Shown in pieces: positions 8,524 through 17,368 of a stretch of 64,000 bases of DNA. Every line of letters starts with the position of its first letter. The stretch's first letter is position 1. The DNA comes from Methanosarcina sp. MTP4 (lineage in GTDB: Archaea; Halobacteriota; Methanosarcinia; Methanosarcinales; Methanosarcinaceae), in contig NZ_CP009505.1 in NCBI RefSeq assembly GCF_000970045.1, forward strand, positions 1,488,001 to 1,552,000, in the 5' to 3' direction. The notes under the pieces were generated by a model. The model saw only the letters and a program-made list of their open reading frames with translations, did not search any database and was not told the origin of the DNA. The position numbers were made by a program, and so were the translations under genes.

Positions 8524-8982
8524 TCAGCCATAAAATGTGTTCGGGGTTTCTCTTGCGTTTTCGGCATTTCGCCGGGACCCGTCCGGGAACACAAGAGTAA
8601 GCATGTCGGGCTCCATCCCCAGTTGCCGGGTGTCATGGAGGTAGTAATCGTTGCTTTGCCTGGAAATGTCTTTTACAAGGACTTTTGCATGGGTCCTCCC
8701 GATTTCCTGGATTGTAACCTCATTGAAATCAGAAAAGATTTCCTTAATTTTCGGTTCCAGATGACTGCTCCCGAATAAAAACATGTAAGCCTGAGCAAAG
8801 GGTGTAAGACGATATTCAATAATAACCTCGGCATCGGTCTTATCAAATTCGATAGTGACCTGGTCAAGGTGGATGTACTTTCCTTCCCTGAACTCCTCCA
8901 TATCAATCCCGGGAGATACCTTGAACGCCATGAGGGACGCTGAGATGATCAGAGCAATTGTAATTATGGCTGTGGCTTTCAT
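8524..8982 (-). CDS. Exported protein of unknown function
   Basis: A 152-residue protein starting at ATG 8982 behind an ACAGGAG ribosome-binding site. Residues 1-22 form a signal peptide or single membrane anchor (MKATAIITIALIISASLMAF). The rest is acidic and of mixed beta character, with no cysteines and no motif I recognise. It lies upstream of cysteate synthase on the same strand but 200 bp away, with its own short-repeat spacer, so a role in coenzyme M synthesis should not be assumed. Confidence 0.7.
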   Translation of the reverse strand: MKATAIITIALIISASLMAFKVSPGIDMEEFREGKYIHLDQVTIEFDKTDAEVIIEYRLTPFAQAYMFLFGSSHLEPKIKEIFSDFNEVTIQEIGRTHAKVLVKDISRQSNDYYLHDTRQLGMEPDMLTLVFPDGSRRNAENARETPNTFYG

Positions 8983-9097
8983 GACTCCTGTTGGATAATC
9001 ATTCTCTTTGTTAATATTTCTTTCCTGCGAAAGAAATGCCGGAAAAGACCGGCTGATTCCAGCAATATTGAAGATTCTGAGATGCCGGATATTCTAA

Positions 9098-9149
9098 AGA
9101 TTCTGATTTTACTGGATATTCTGAGATTCTGATTTTACTGGATATTCTG
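9098..9149. repeat. 26-bp tandem repeat, two exact copies
   Basis: The unit starting AGATTCTGATTTTACTGGAT and ending ATTCTG occurs twice head to tail, with partial degenerate copies on both sides (9070-9097 and 9150-9165). Confidence 0.85.
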
Positions 9150-9221
9150 AGATCCTGAAGATATTGGAAGCAATAAACCGTTTTATCCATGCGGTTTATT
9201 CTTCCGTTTTTCTCTTCCGTT

Positions 9222-10061
9222 TTACCTTTCGTTTTTCTCTTCCGTTTTCTCTTCAGATTTCTCTTCGGCTTTCTTTTCTTCTGCCTTATCTTCCAGCTTC
9301 CCTTTTTCCCTGAGTTCCCTGAGCTTTTCCAGGGTAGTGTCATAGTCTGCTTTGTATCCCTGGTTTTCCTGGTCGCTTGCAAGGAGTTTGCCGCGGATTT
9401 CCAGGGCTTTTACCATGTTTTGCTCGGCTTCTTCTTTGAAGCCGTTTTTACCCTGCATAACTCCGAAGTTCATGTATGCGGTTCCCAGGTAAGACTGGTA
9501 GAGGTTATTTTCCGGCTCTTTTGCAAGGAGTTCCCCGTAAGTTTCCAGTGCCCGCCTGAATTGCTTCTCGCTGTTTTCAGTTTCTCCCAGCTCCGAGTAC
9601 AGGTTCCCCAGGTTGTTTGAGGCCATGCCGAGGTGGGTCAGGTAGGTGCTGTTTCCGCTGTCCTTTTCAAGCAGTTTCTCAAGCATTTTCAGCGCCCGTT
9701 CAAAGTGCTTTCCAGCCTCTTCCGGCTGCTTCAGCTCCTTCTTCAGCGTCCCCAGGTTATTGTTGACCGCAGCAACGCAGGTCTGAGCGTCTACATTCCC
9801 CGGATCTACGGCAATCATTCCTTCCGCAGCCTCAGAAGCCCTTTCGTAAAGCCCAAGAGCGTCCCTGTGCAGCCTCAAAGCCTGCATGAAGCTCCCTCTG
9901 GCATAGAGTACATTGTAAAGGATGTACGGGTTTCCCGACTCTACCGCAAATTTTTCAGCTTCCGAAAAAGTCTTCAGTGCCTCATTGAATCTGCCTTTCT
10001 TGACCAGTCCCATGCTCTTCTCAAGTAATCTCTCCGCCCGGTCAATTTTCTGTCTCGACAT
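9222..10061 (-). CDS. TPR-repeat protein with charged tail
   Basis: About 279 residues of tandem tetratricopeptide repeats of 40-44 residues; recurring features are NNLGNL and a Tyr/Pro-rich repeat end such as DSGNSTYLTHLG. The last 25 residues are a low-complexity Glu/Lys tail. I place the start at ATG 10061. A TATATAA box centred near 10087 would put transcription at about that position, giving a leaderless mRNA; an ATG at 10076 is the longer option. It is the first of four related TPR genes on this strand within 6 kb. TPR proteins hold partners together; none can be named here. Confidence 0.85.
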   Translation of the reverse strand: MSRQKIDRAERLLEKSMGLVKKGRFNEALKTFSEAEKFAVESGNPYILYNVLYARGSFMQALRLHRDALGLYERASEAAEGMIAVDPGNVDAQTCVAAVNNNLGTLKKELKQPEEAGKHFERALKMLEKLLEKDSGNSTYLTHLGMASNNLGNLYSELGETENSEKQFRRALETYGELLAKEPENNLYQSYLGTAYMNFGVMQGKNGFKEEAEQNMVKALEIRGKLLASDQENQGYKADYDTTLEKLRELREKGKLEDKAEEKKAEEKSEEKTEEKNER

Positions 10062-10216
10062 AAAATAAACGTCCATTTTATTTTTTTATATACGTTTTGA
10101 TTTTATCCCGCTCACTTCCAATAATATTAAATACAGCCAGGATAGAGCTAGGTGTATCTCACAACCCTTTATAAGCAATTTCATAATTCATCCCAAACCC
10201 GATAAGGAGATCCAGA

Positions 10217-10426
10217 ATGAGCAAAAAAATTAACTACATCTGCCCCAAATGCGGCAACACCTCATACGATACCGGCGAAATCCGCACAACCGGCGGCAGC
10301 ATCAGCAAACTCCTCGACGTCCAGAACAAGAAATTCACCCACGTATCCTGCAAACGCTGCAAATATACCGAATTCTACCAGGCCGATAGCAGCATGCTGG
10401 GGAACATTTTCGACCTTTTCACGTAA
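10217..10426 (+). CDS. Zinc-ribbon nucleic-acid-binding-like protein
   Basis: A 69-residue protein with two zinc knuckles, CPKCG at residues 9-13 and CKRCKY near residue 45, and a glycine-rich turn between them. This is the layout of the small Zn-ribbon family of PF09855/DUF2082 type, predicted to bind nucleic acid. A clear AAGGAG site precedes ATG 10217. It is transcribed away from the TPR gene, so the pair shares the 10062-10216 promoter region. Confidence 0.8.
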   Translation: MSKKINYICPKCGNTSYDTGEIRTTGGSISKLLDVQNKKFTHVSCKRCKYTEFYQADSSMLGNIFDLFT

Positions 10427-10519
10427 AGCCGTGGCAGAGTTAGCCGTGGCAGTGTTAGCCGTGGCAGCGCTGGGAGTTTCCGCAGAAACTTTCCGGCTAT
10501 CCTTTTTTCAATCTGTTTG

Positions 10520-10715
10520 ATTGCTATTAGCCCGGGCTGGGTGAATAGGTGTATCCCGTGGGTTTTTTCACGCTCGACGCAGGAGAGCGGCCTGAGCATG
10601 AAAATGAAATAGAAGAAGAAGAAGTAGCAGATTTTAATGACCTGGCGTTTCCGCTTATTAAGTTTTTTTTCAGCCCGGTTTTTCTGTGTGATGACTGGGT
10701 CATATTTCAAAGTAC
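10520..10715. repeat. Duplicated 3' flank of TPR genes, copy A (with dispersed hairpin)
   Basis: This block and 11901-12085 are about 85-90 percent identical by eye. Each begins TTGCTATTAGCCCGGGCTGG, carries the dispersed hairpin element (core 10571-10589, CGCTC...GAGCG) and runs into the end of a TPR gene. Together with the similarity of the genes and their promoters it shows that the whole TPR unit was duplicated. Confidence 0.85.
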
Positions 10716-10717
10716 TT

Positions 10718-11632
10718 TCAAAGTGCTTCGAGCTCTTTTTGGGTGAGTCTGATTTCTTCTTTCAGTTTTTCGTTCTCGGGCTCTTTTTCACTCAGGATTT
10801 TCAGGATATCAAGCGCTTTTTCGTATTTCGCTTTCGCCTCTTCGGTGCTGCCCATATCAGAAAGCAAATTTCCTAAATTGTTGAGTGTGGTTTCCACGAA
10901 TGATTGGTACCCTACATTTTCAGGGTCCGTTTTCAGAAGTGCTTCATAAATTTCGAGGGACGTTTCGTAGCGGTCCTTCGCCTCTTCAAGGTTACCAGTA
11001 TCAGAAAGCAAGGTCCCTAAATTGTTGAGGGTCATTGCGACATCTGATTGGTATGCTACGTTTTCAGGGTCCGTTTTCAGAAGTTCTTCATAAATTCCGA
11101 GAGCTTTTTCGTATTTCTCCTTCGCCTCTTCGACGCTGCCCATATCAAAAAGCAAGGAACCTAAATTGTTGAGGGTGTTTGCTGTGTAAATTATACAAAA
11201 ATCATCTTGAGGAAGTAAATCCAGCATTTTTTGAGAGACTGACAACCCTGTTTCATAGGCATCTTTAGCCTGGGGGAAATGCCCCATACTTTCAAAATGG
11301 TTCCCGGCTATTCCTACGTTATTAAGGTTCATCTGAAGGCATTGCAGGACAAAATCGTTTTCAGGATTTTGTGTTAAGATTTCTGCAAAAAGGTTTGAGG
11401 CATGACCACAGATCTCCAACGCTTCATCGAGAGCGCCGATGGACAGCATCAGCTGTCCTCTTATGTTCATGACATGGAGGAGGATGTCGTCTGCTTTCGC
11501 CTGCTGTGCGGCTTCTTCAGCTTTCTGGAGGGATTCGAGGGCTTCTTCAGGCTTCCCGCTTCGCATCAGGTTCAGAGTTTCCTGAAAATAATTTCCTGCT
11601 TCTTCTCTCAACTTCTCGGGACTCTCGGGCAT
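10718..11632 (-). CDS. TPR-repeat protein
   Basis: A 304-residue protein made almost entirely of TPR units of 42 residues. Three consecutive repeats near the C-terminus are almost identical (TLNNLG.LL.D.G..EEAK..YE), showing recent internal amplification. The N-terminus MPESPEKLREEA matches that of the gene at 12853, and the upstream 50 bp match as well, with a CTATAAAA box about 28 nt before ATG 11632, so the mRNA is probably leaderless. The function is unknown beyond protein binding. Confidence 0.87.
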   Translation of the reverse strand: MPESPEKLREEAGNYFQETLNLMRSGKPEEALESLQKAEEAAQQAKADDILLHVMNIRGQLMLSIGALDEALEICGHASNLFAEILTQNPENDFVLQCLQMNLNNVGIAGNHFESMGHFPQAKDAYETGLSVSQKMLDLLPQDDFCIIYTANTLNNLGSLLFDMGSVEEAKEKYEKALGIYEELLKTDPENVAYQSDVAMTLNNLGTLLSDTGNLEEAKDRYETSLEIYEALLKTDPENVGYQSFVETTLNNLGNLLSDMGSTEEAKAKYEKALDILKILSEKEPENEKLKEEIRLTQKELEAL

Positions 11633-11843
11633 GCTAAAAAATAGGTTTATACTGTTTTATAGCTTGTGTTTTTCTTTGCCTTTCTCTCCCTTTTTTTCCT
11701 TTCATACAGCTTCTTTTGTTAAGAGCTGGATCTTGTGGGTCGTGCGAATTTCAGTTCTTCGTTTTTGCCGCTGGAATTATTCAGGTTTTGAATCTCCGTC
11801 AATGAAAGTTAGAAGTCGCAGGATCGGGTGAAATTCCAAATTT

Positions 11844-11895
11844 TCTTTTATTTCAGCCGAATACCCCCCGCTTGCAACGGGGTGATCCAGCGCGA
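11844..11895. mobile_element. IS200/IS605-like end hairpin
   Basis: TTTCAGCCGAATACCCC leads into CCCCG-CTTGCAA-CGGGG (11866-11882). A related sequence with the same TTTATTTCAGnCGAATACCCC lead lies at 34390-34428. Such CCCC..GCTTGC..GGGG hairpins are typical ends of IS200/IS605 elements. No transposase gene is present, so these are relics or non-autonomous copies. Confidence 0.45.
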
Positions 11896-11900
11896 TTTCG

Positions 11901-12085
11901 ATTGCTATTAGCCCGGGCTGGGGGAATAGGTGTATCGAGTGGGTTTTTTCACGCTCGACGAAGGAGAGCGGCCTGAGCAGGGAAATGGAATGGAAGAAGT
12001 AGCAGATTTTAATGACCTGGCGTTTCAGCTTATTAAGTGTTTTTTTCAGCCTGGTTTTTCTGTGTGATGATCGGGTCATATTTCA
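11901..12085. repeat. Duplicated 3' flank of TPR genes, copy B (with dispersed hairpin)
   Basis: Second copy of the block at 10520-10715, with hairpin core at 11952-11970. Differences are point changes and a shorter GAAGAA run. Confidence 0.85.
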
Positions 12086-12853
12086 GAGCGCTTCGAGCCT
12101 TTCCAGGGTGAGGCTGATTTCTTCCTTGAGCTTTTCATTTTCAGGCTCTTTTTCACTCAGGTTTTTCAGGACCTCAAGCGCTTTTTCGAAGTTTTCTTTT
12201 GCCTCTGCTTTTTGCCCTTTTTCTGAAAACAGGATTCCGAGGTTGTTGAGGGTCATTGCTGTATCTGAGAGGTATTCTGAGTTTTCTGGGTGATTTTTGA
12301 GGAGGGGGGAGTAGGTTTTGAGGGCTTCTTCGTATTTTTCTTTTGCTTCTTCGTTTTGGTCCATTTTTGAGAGCAGTTCTCCGAGGTTGTTGAGTGTGTT
12401 TCCGACGTACATCTGGTAGAACTTGTTTTCGGGATGAAACTCGAGTTGTTTCCGGGAGGCTTCTATGCCAATTTCATAGCACTGCTGGGCGAATGGGAAG
12501 TTGTCTGCTCTCAGGAAGATATTGCCGAGGTTTCCGATGTTGTTAAGGTTCATGTGGAGGGTATCAAGGTAAAGTTTGTTTTCCGGGTCTGTTTCATGGA
12601 ATTTTTCGCAGGTTATTAAAGAAAAAATGTAGGTTTCCAGGGCTTCTTCAAGCCTGCCCAGGGACTGCAGCAGTTGTCCTCTCGTTTTTAAGGTGAGGAA
12701 CAAAATGGCTACATCTTTTGCATCCTGTGCGGTTTTTTCGGCTTTCCGGAGGGATTCAAGGGCTTCTTCGTTTTTTCCTTTCTGTATCAGGTCCAGGGTT
12801 TCATTGAAGTTTTTTACTGCTTCTTCTCTCAATTTCTCGGGGCTCTCGGACAT
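12083..12853 (-). CDS. TPR-repeat protein, paralogue of the 10718-11632 gene
   Basis: About 256 residues starting MSESPEKLREEAVKNF. The open frame extends 24 codons further upstream, but alignment of both N-terminus and promoter with the paralogue, plus a CTATAAAA box 28 nt before ATG 12853, favours this start and a leaderless mRNA. The TPR units resemble the paralogue, with one or two repeats fewer. The C-terminal LKNLSEKEPENEKLKEEISL ends the same way in both proteins. Confidence 0.87.
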   Translation of the reverse strand: MSESPEKLREEAVKNFNETLDLIQKGKNEEALESLRKAEKTAQDAKDVAILFLTLKTRGQLLQSLGRLEEALETYIFSLITCEKFHETDPENKLYLDTLHMNLNNIGNLGNIFLRADNFPFAQQCYEIGIEASRKQLEFHPENKFYQMYVGNTLNNLGELLSKMDQNEEAKEKYEEALKTYSPLLKNHPENSEYLSDTAMTLNNLGILFSEKGQKAEAKENFEKALEVLKNLSEKEPENEKLKEEISLTLERLEAL

Positions 12854-13057
12854 GCCAAAAAAATAGGTTTGTACTGTTTTATAGGTTGTGTTTTCATCTA
12901 CTTCACTTCTCCCTTCCTCTCCCAACTCCTTTTTATATTACTAAAAGCTAAATTATAGATGTGCAGAGTTCCATATCTTTCTTTTAACCTGTGTTTCTTG
13001 AAATTGCCACTTCAATCTATAATCTGGGGAAAATATCCGGGGAGAGGGAAATCCAGC

Positions 13058-13522
13058 GTGAAGCGGGAAGTAGAACGGGATAGGGAAATCGAAGCAGAAA
13101 TTAAAAGAGGGGGAGACATTCCGGAAAAGGGCAGGAAAGTACCCTCCGGAAAAAGCAGATACGAAAAACCGTACCACTTACTTTTGGCTATCTTCCTCGG
13201 AGCCATTCTCCTCTACACCTTCTACATAGGCCAGCTCCTCTGGGGCATAATCACTGACATTCTCATCCTGAGGCTGTTCTTCCTCATGAGACAGGAAAAG
13301 CGCTATTTCCGGGAGTACGACCTTAACGAAGACGAAGCAGGGACTCCACATGACCCCAAAATGAAGCGGAAGGTCAGGCTGGCAAATATACTGCTCACGT
13401 TGTTCGTGCTAGGGCTGGTCATCTATTCTTATTTCACTTACCAGTTCATCTGGGGGATTGTTGGCGGGCTGATGATCCTGCTCTACATGCACATGCTGCT
13501 CTTTTCTGGAGATAATCTCTGA
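13058..13522 (+). CDS. Small membrane protein with two LonB-anchor-like hairpins
   Basis: I start this 154-residue protein at GTG 13058, about 10 nt after a GGAGAGGG site. After a charged N-terminus (1-35) it has two transmembrane hairpins (about 38-75 and 110-150) joined by an acidic loop. Each hairpin resembles the membrane segment inserted in LonB, encoded 1.6 kb downstream: LonB IYSYFVGQLLWGIIAG against IYSYFTYQFIWGIVGG and LYTFYIGQLLWGIITD here. It has no ATPase or protease domain. It may assemble with LonB or have arisen from its anchor; the resemblance is direct, the role is inference. Confidence 0.75.
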   Translation: MKREVERDREIEAEIKRGGDIPEKGRKVPSGKSRYEKPYHLLLAIFLGAILLYTFYIGQLLWGIITDILILRLFFLMRQEKRYFREYDLNEDEAGTPHDPKMKRKVRLANILLTLFVLGLVIYSYFTYQFIWGIVGGLMILLYMHMLLFSGDNL

Positions 13523-13784
13523 AGCAGGGGCGTCGGTGGTTAAGGTGCTGATCTTCGTCCGGGTGCCGGAATGGAAATAAGTGGAAAAAAGGTTTTGCCG
13601 GGCTTTGAGGCAAGGGGGCGGTGAGAGCGTTCAATCGCTGAGAAAGGAGAAGTTCAGGGTTCGGTTTAAATGTATTAGTTTTCGCGTTGATTTTTCGGGT
13701 TTTTAGGGTTTGATCGCTGAAAGTTAAAAGTCGCGAAGTTGGTTGAAACTACACTTCTTCTTTTACTTCATTTTCAGGGAAAAG

Positions 13785-13956
13785 CCTTTCGCCTTCGGCG
13801 AACGGGGGTGGGCATGGGTGCTGGCACTCGGCGGTTGCTTGGGGTTCTAAAATAATTTAGTCCGCTTGAGTGAGCGTAGCGAGCGAAACGGACAGCGTAC
13901 TGCCGAGGCGCAATTCGGCTGGCACGGGTGCTGGCACTCGGCGGTTGCTTGGGGTT
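13785..13956. repeat. 31-bp direct repeats around a hairpin-rich spacer
   Basis: The 31-mer beginning GGGTGCTGGCACTCGGCGGT occurs exactly at 13816-13846 and 13926-13956, 110 bp apart. A CGCC-TTC-GGCG hairpin (about 13790-13800) precedes the first copy, and the spacer holds GAGTGAGCGTAGCGAGCG-type short palindromes. The remaining 13523-13784 shows no gene. The block could be the footprint of a small mobile element. Confidence 0.8.
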
Positions 13957-14001
13957 TTTAATGAATATAAATGGTCGAAAAAAGAAGGGTTGGTCCGGAG
14001 C

Positions 14002-14766
14002 TCAGAGGCCTTCCAGGCGTTCCCGGGTTAAATCGATGGCTTCTTTGATTTTTTCGTTGTCCGGCTGGTCTTTCAGGAGGGTTTCCTGTATTTCGAGGGC
14101 TTTTTCGAGTTTTTCTCTGGCTTCTTCAGCCTTTTCGGGGTCCATCTGTTTAAGACAGTTTCCAAGCTGGCTGAGGGTGGTGGAGAGTTCTGCCTGGTAG
14201 CCGGGGTTGTCGGGTTTTTCTTCGAGGAATTTGGAGTAGATTTCGACTGCGGCGTTCAGGGCTTCTTCGGCTTCATTGTAGGAGGCGGTTTCGGTGAGGA
14301 GGGCGCCGTAGTTGTTGAGGATTTCACCGGCAGAGGAGCGGAATACGGAGTTTTCGGGGTCCCTGGTGAGGAGTTTGGCGTAGATTTCGCGGGAGAGGGC
14401 GTAGGATTCGGCGGCTCGGGGGGTGTCTCCTTTGCTTTTCAGGAGGTTTCCCATGCTGCTCAGGGTTGTGCCCATATAGTGCTGGTAGTCGGAGTTTTCG
14501 GGGTCTTTTTCGAGGAGGGTGCCGCCGACTTCGAGGGTTTTTTCGTAGGTTTCGAGGGCTTCGTCGTACTTCTTTGCGGAGTAGAGGATTCCGCCGCGGG
14601 TGAAGAGGATGTAGTAAAGGGCATCCGTGGAGTTTGCTGAGCGGGCGGATTTTTCTGCCCGGTCAAGAGTCTCAAGGGCTTTTTCCAGGTTGCCTTTCTT
14701 GATCTGGGCCACGGCTTTGTGAATCTGCTTGAGGAGGAGGAGGTTTTTTACTTTACTTCTGGCCAT
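14002..14766 (-). CDS. TPR-repeat protein
   Basis: A 254-residue protein of about five TPR units, with repeated YQHYMGTTLSSMGNLL and YQAELSTTLSQLGNCL type segments. The N-terminus is basic (MARSKVKNLLLLKQ), unlike the MxESPEK start of the two closest relatives, so it is a more distant paralogue. A GGGGAAC stretch lies 10 nt before ATG 14766. It is divergent from lonB, with 367 bp between them. Confidence 0.87.
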   Translation of the reverse strand: MARSKVKNLLLLKQIHKAVAQIKKGNLEKALETLDRAEKSARSANSTDALYYILFTRGGILYSAKKYDEALETYEKTLEVGGTLLEKDPENSDYQHYMGTTLSSMGNLLKSKGDTPRAAESYALSREIYAKLLTRDPENSVFRSSAGEILNNYGALLTETASYNEAEEALNAAVEIYSKFLEEKPDNPGYQAELSTTLSQLGNCLKQMDPEKAEEAREKLEKALEIQETLLKDQPDNEKIKEAIDLTRERLEGL

Positions 14767-14910
14767 AGAGGGAGTTCCCCTTTATTTTTTTAAATAACTG
14801 TCGATATCATCTTTGAGGAAAGCTGGTACCCGAAATCCCGTAATATTATCCTTCCGGGCATTTTTTCCGGGTTGGAACGCAATTATCAAATAGTATATAA
14901 TAAATGATGG

Positions 14911-14927
14911 GTATATACTGTATATAC
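14911..14927. promoter_or_regulatory. Palindromic site upstream of lonB
   Basis: GTATATAC-T-GTATATAC is a self-complementary octamer repeated with a 1-nt spacer, in the AT-rich 14767-15133 region between the divergent TPR gene and lonB. The probable lonB TATA box (TATATATTAAAA, about 15079-15090) is further downstream. It could be a regulator site or simply promoter AT-richness. Confidence 0.35.
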
Positions 14928-15133
14928 AAGCGCAGGTTAATTATATATACCATATGTAAATATAATCGCTCGGAGTACAATTGGGATTACAGTAACTCTT
15001 TGAGATCCGGTTACCGTAACATCCAGCTTTTTGATCATCATTTTGTCACAGAGTTTATTATTTTTTAGAAAGCGTCAGGTATATATTAAAATGGAAACGT
15101 CTATTTAATAACGTTATAATATGTGAGCTAACC

Positions 15134-17272
15134 ATGGAGAATAATGTTAATCAGAACATGGACGAGTCTAAAGAGAGGGTGGACGAGTCTCTTCATAAAA
15201 TGGACGAGCGAGACGACGTTAGCCCTAAACTGGACGAGTCTGAAGCCAACCGGAAAGTGAATGAGCCGGAGGTGAATGAGCCGGAAGCAAACCAGAAGGT
15301 GGGCGAGTCTGACCAGAACACGGATAAGCCTGAGGCTATGCTTTTAGAGGAATCCGACCCTCAAGACGAGGATGTTGATATCGATTTCCACTTTGAGGAA
15401 ACTTCGAATATCGATGTCCCAAAACTCCTGATTGACCAGGTGCTCGGGCAGGAGCACGCGGTTGAAGTCGTGAAAAAAGCAGCCAGCCAGAGGCGGCATA
15501 TCATGATGATCGGGACCCCGGGTACGGGGAAGTCTCTTCTTGCAAAAGCGATGGCGGAGCTCCTTCCTAAAGAGGAACTCAAGGATATCCTTGTGTACCC
15601 GAACATGGAAGACCTGAACAACCCTAAGATCAGGGAAGTTCCGGCCGGGAAGGGCAGAGAAATTGTCATGGCTCACAAAATGGAAGCAAGAAAGAAAGCC
15701 CAGGCCCGGAACATGCTCATGATGCTCTTCGTGGTGGGCATTATTATTTACTCTTATTTTGTCGGACAATTACTCTGGGGAATCATTGCCGGTATTATGA
15801 TTCTCATGCTGACCCGCCAGTTCCTGCCAAAAGAGGAAATGATGATCCCGAAACTGGCGGTTTCCAACTATGACAAGGAACACGCACCTTACATTGACTC
15901 AACCGGCGCCCACGCAGGGGCTCTCCTCGGCGATGTCAGGCACGACCCCTTCCAGTCCGGAGGGCTTGAGACCCCGGCCCACGACCGTGTGGAAGCCGGC
16001 GACATCCACAAAGGCCACAAAGGGGTGCTTTTCATCGACGAAATCAACACCCTCAGGCTTGAATCCCAGCAGAGCCTGCTGACCGCGCTGCAGGAAAAGG
16101 AGTACCCGATTACCGGGCAGTCCGAGCGGAGTTCCGGAGCACTTGTTAAGACCGAACCCGTACCCTGTGACTTCATCATGATCTCTGCAGGAAACCTTGA
16201 TGCGGTCCAGAAAATGCACCCTGCTCTCCGGTCCAGGATAAAAGGTTATGGGTACGAGATCTACATGCGGGAGTCCATGGAAGACACCGCTGAGAACCGG
16301 AAGAAACTGGTCCGCTTCGTAGCCCAGGAAGTTGTCCGGGACGGGCATATCCCTCACTTTGACGAGGGTGCCGTAAAGGAAATTATCCGGGAAGCCCGGA
16401 GAAGGGCAGGCCGGAAAGGTCACCTTACCCTGAAACTCCGTGACCTCGGCGGGCTTGTCCGCGTGGCAGGAGATATCGCCCGCTCCGAAGACGCTCCACT
16501 GACGAAAACCGAGCACGTGCTTGCCGCAAAGCGGATAGCCAGATCCATCGAGCAGCAGCTTGCCGACCGCTACCTGGAACAGAAGCAGGACTACTCGTCT
16601 TTCCTGAGAAGCGGCGCAGCCGTTGGCAGGGTCAACGGGCTTGCTGTCATGGGCGGAGACTCCGGGATCGTGCTTCCCATCGTATCCGAAGTAACCCCCT
16701 CAATGTCAGGGGGCGAAGGGCGTATTATTGCAACCGGTAGGCTCAAAGCCATTGCAAAAGAAGCGGTACTTAACGTTTCCGCGGTTATCAAAAACATGAC
16801 CGGTGCCGACATAGCAACCCACGACGTCCATATCCAGTTTATCGGGACTTATGAAGGCGTGGAAGGGGACAGCGCGTCGGTTTCCATTGCTACTGCCGTC
16901 ATCTCTGCCCTGGAGAAGATTCCTATTGACCAGAGCGTGGCGATGACCGGGTCTCTTTCGGTAAGGGGGGATGTCCTGCCTGTGGGCGGGGTCACCTACA
17001 AGATCGAAGCTGCGGCCCAGGCAGGCATCAAAAAAGTCATCATTCCGAAAGCCAATGAGGCGGATGTCCTGATCGAAAAGAGGTATAGGGACAAGATCCA
17101 GATCATCCCGGTCTCTTCGATTGCGGAAGTCCTGGAACACAGCCTTGTGGGCCCGAAGAAGAACAGCATTGTAGAGAAACTCAAGAACATCACGAAACTG
17201 AGTTTTGATGTGCCGGACGTTGCCCAGGCTGCGTCCGTACAGGCCAGGAACTGTTTAGGGTACGGGAACTGA
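15134..17272 (+). CDS. lonB: Archaeal membrane-bound ATP-dependent Lon protease (LonB)
   Basis: This 712-residue protease is anchored to the inner face of the membrane and degrades proteins using ATP. It has an AAA+ domain with Walker A GTPGTGKS (127-134) and Walker B VLFIDEIN (298-305), a two-helix membrane insert between them (about 194-227), and an S16 protease domain with catalytic Ser580 (EGDSAS) and Lys623 (GVTYK). Odd here is an extra N-terminal region of about 85 residues, very acidic and built from degenerate repeats of MDES and NEPE type. The usual LonB starts near the IDVPKLLIDQVLGQ segment. The first ATG is 15134; a later start would remove part of the acidic region. Confidence 0.95.
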   Translation: MENNVNQNMDESKERVDESLHKMDERDDVSPKLDESEANRKVNEPEVNEPEANQKVGESDQNTDKPEAMLLEESDPQDEDVDIDFHFEETSNIDVPKLLIDQVLGQEHAVEVVKKAASQRRHIMMIGTPGTGKSLLAKAMAELLPKEELKDILVYPNMEDLNNPKIREVPAGKGREIVMAHKMEARKKAQARNMLMMLFVVGIIIYSYFVGQLLWGIIAGIMILMLTRQFLPKEEMMIPKLAVSNYDKEHAPYIDSTGAHAGALLGDVRHDPFQSGGLETPAHDRVEAGDIHKGHKGVLFIDEINTLRLESQQSLLTALQEKEYPITGQSERSSGALVKTEPVPCDFIMISAGNLDAVQKMHPALRSRIKGYGYEIYMRESMEDTAENRKKLVRFVAQEVVRDGHIPHFDEGAVKEIIREARRRAGRKGHLTLKLRDLGGLVRVAGDIARSEDAPLTKTEHVLAAKRIARSIEQQLADRYLEQKQDYSSFLRSGAAVGRVNGLAVMGGDSGIVLPIVSEVTPSMSGGEGRIIATGRLKAIAKEAVLNVSAVIKNMTGADIATHDVHIQFIGTYEGVEGDSASVSIATAVISALEKIPIDQSVAMTGSLSVRGDVLPVGGVTYKIEAAAQAGIKKVIIPKANEADVLIEKRYRDKIQIIPVSSIAEVLEHSLVGPKKNSIVEKLKNITKLSFDVPDVAQAASVQARNCLGYGN

Positions 17273-17283
17273 TCGTCCAACTA

Positions 17284-17306
17284 CCCCTGAGTTAAAGACT
17301 CAGGGG
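17284..17306 (+). mobile_element. Left hairpin of a putative IS200/IS605 relic
   Basis: CCCCTGAGT-TAAAG-ACTCAGGGG is a perfect 9-bp stem with a 5-nt loop, 12 bp after the lonB stop and followed by TTTGTCTT. It may double as the lonB terminator. A near-identical hairpin at 17842-17864 lies in the same orientation. Confidence 0.5.
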
Positions 17307-17368
17307 TTTGTCTTACAAGCCCTGGTTGACCGATCACCGATTCGGAACTTTGGAAAATCCGTAGGGCC

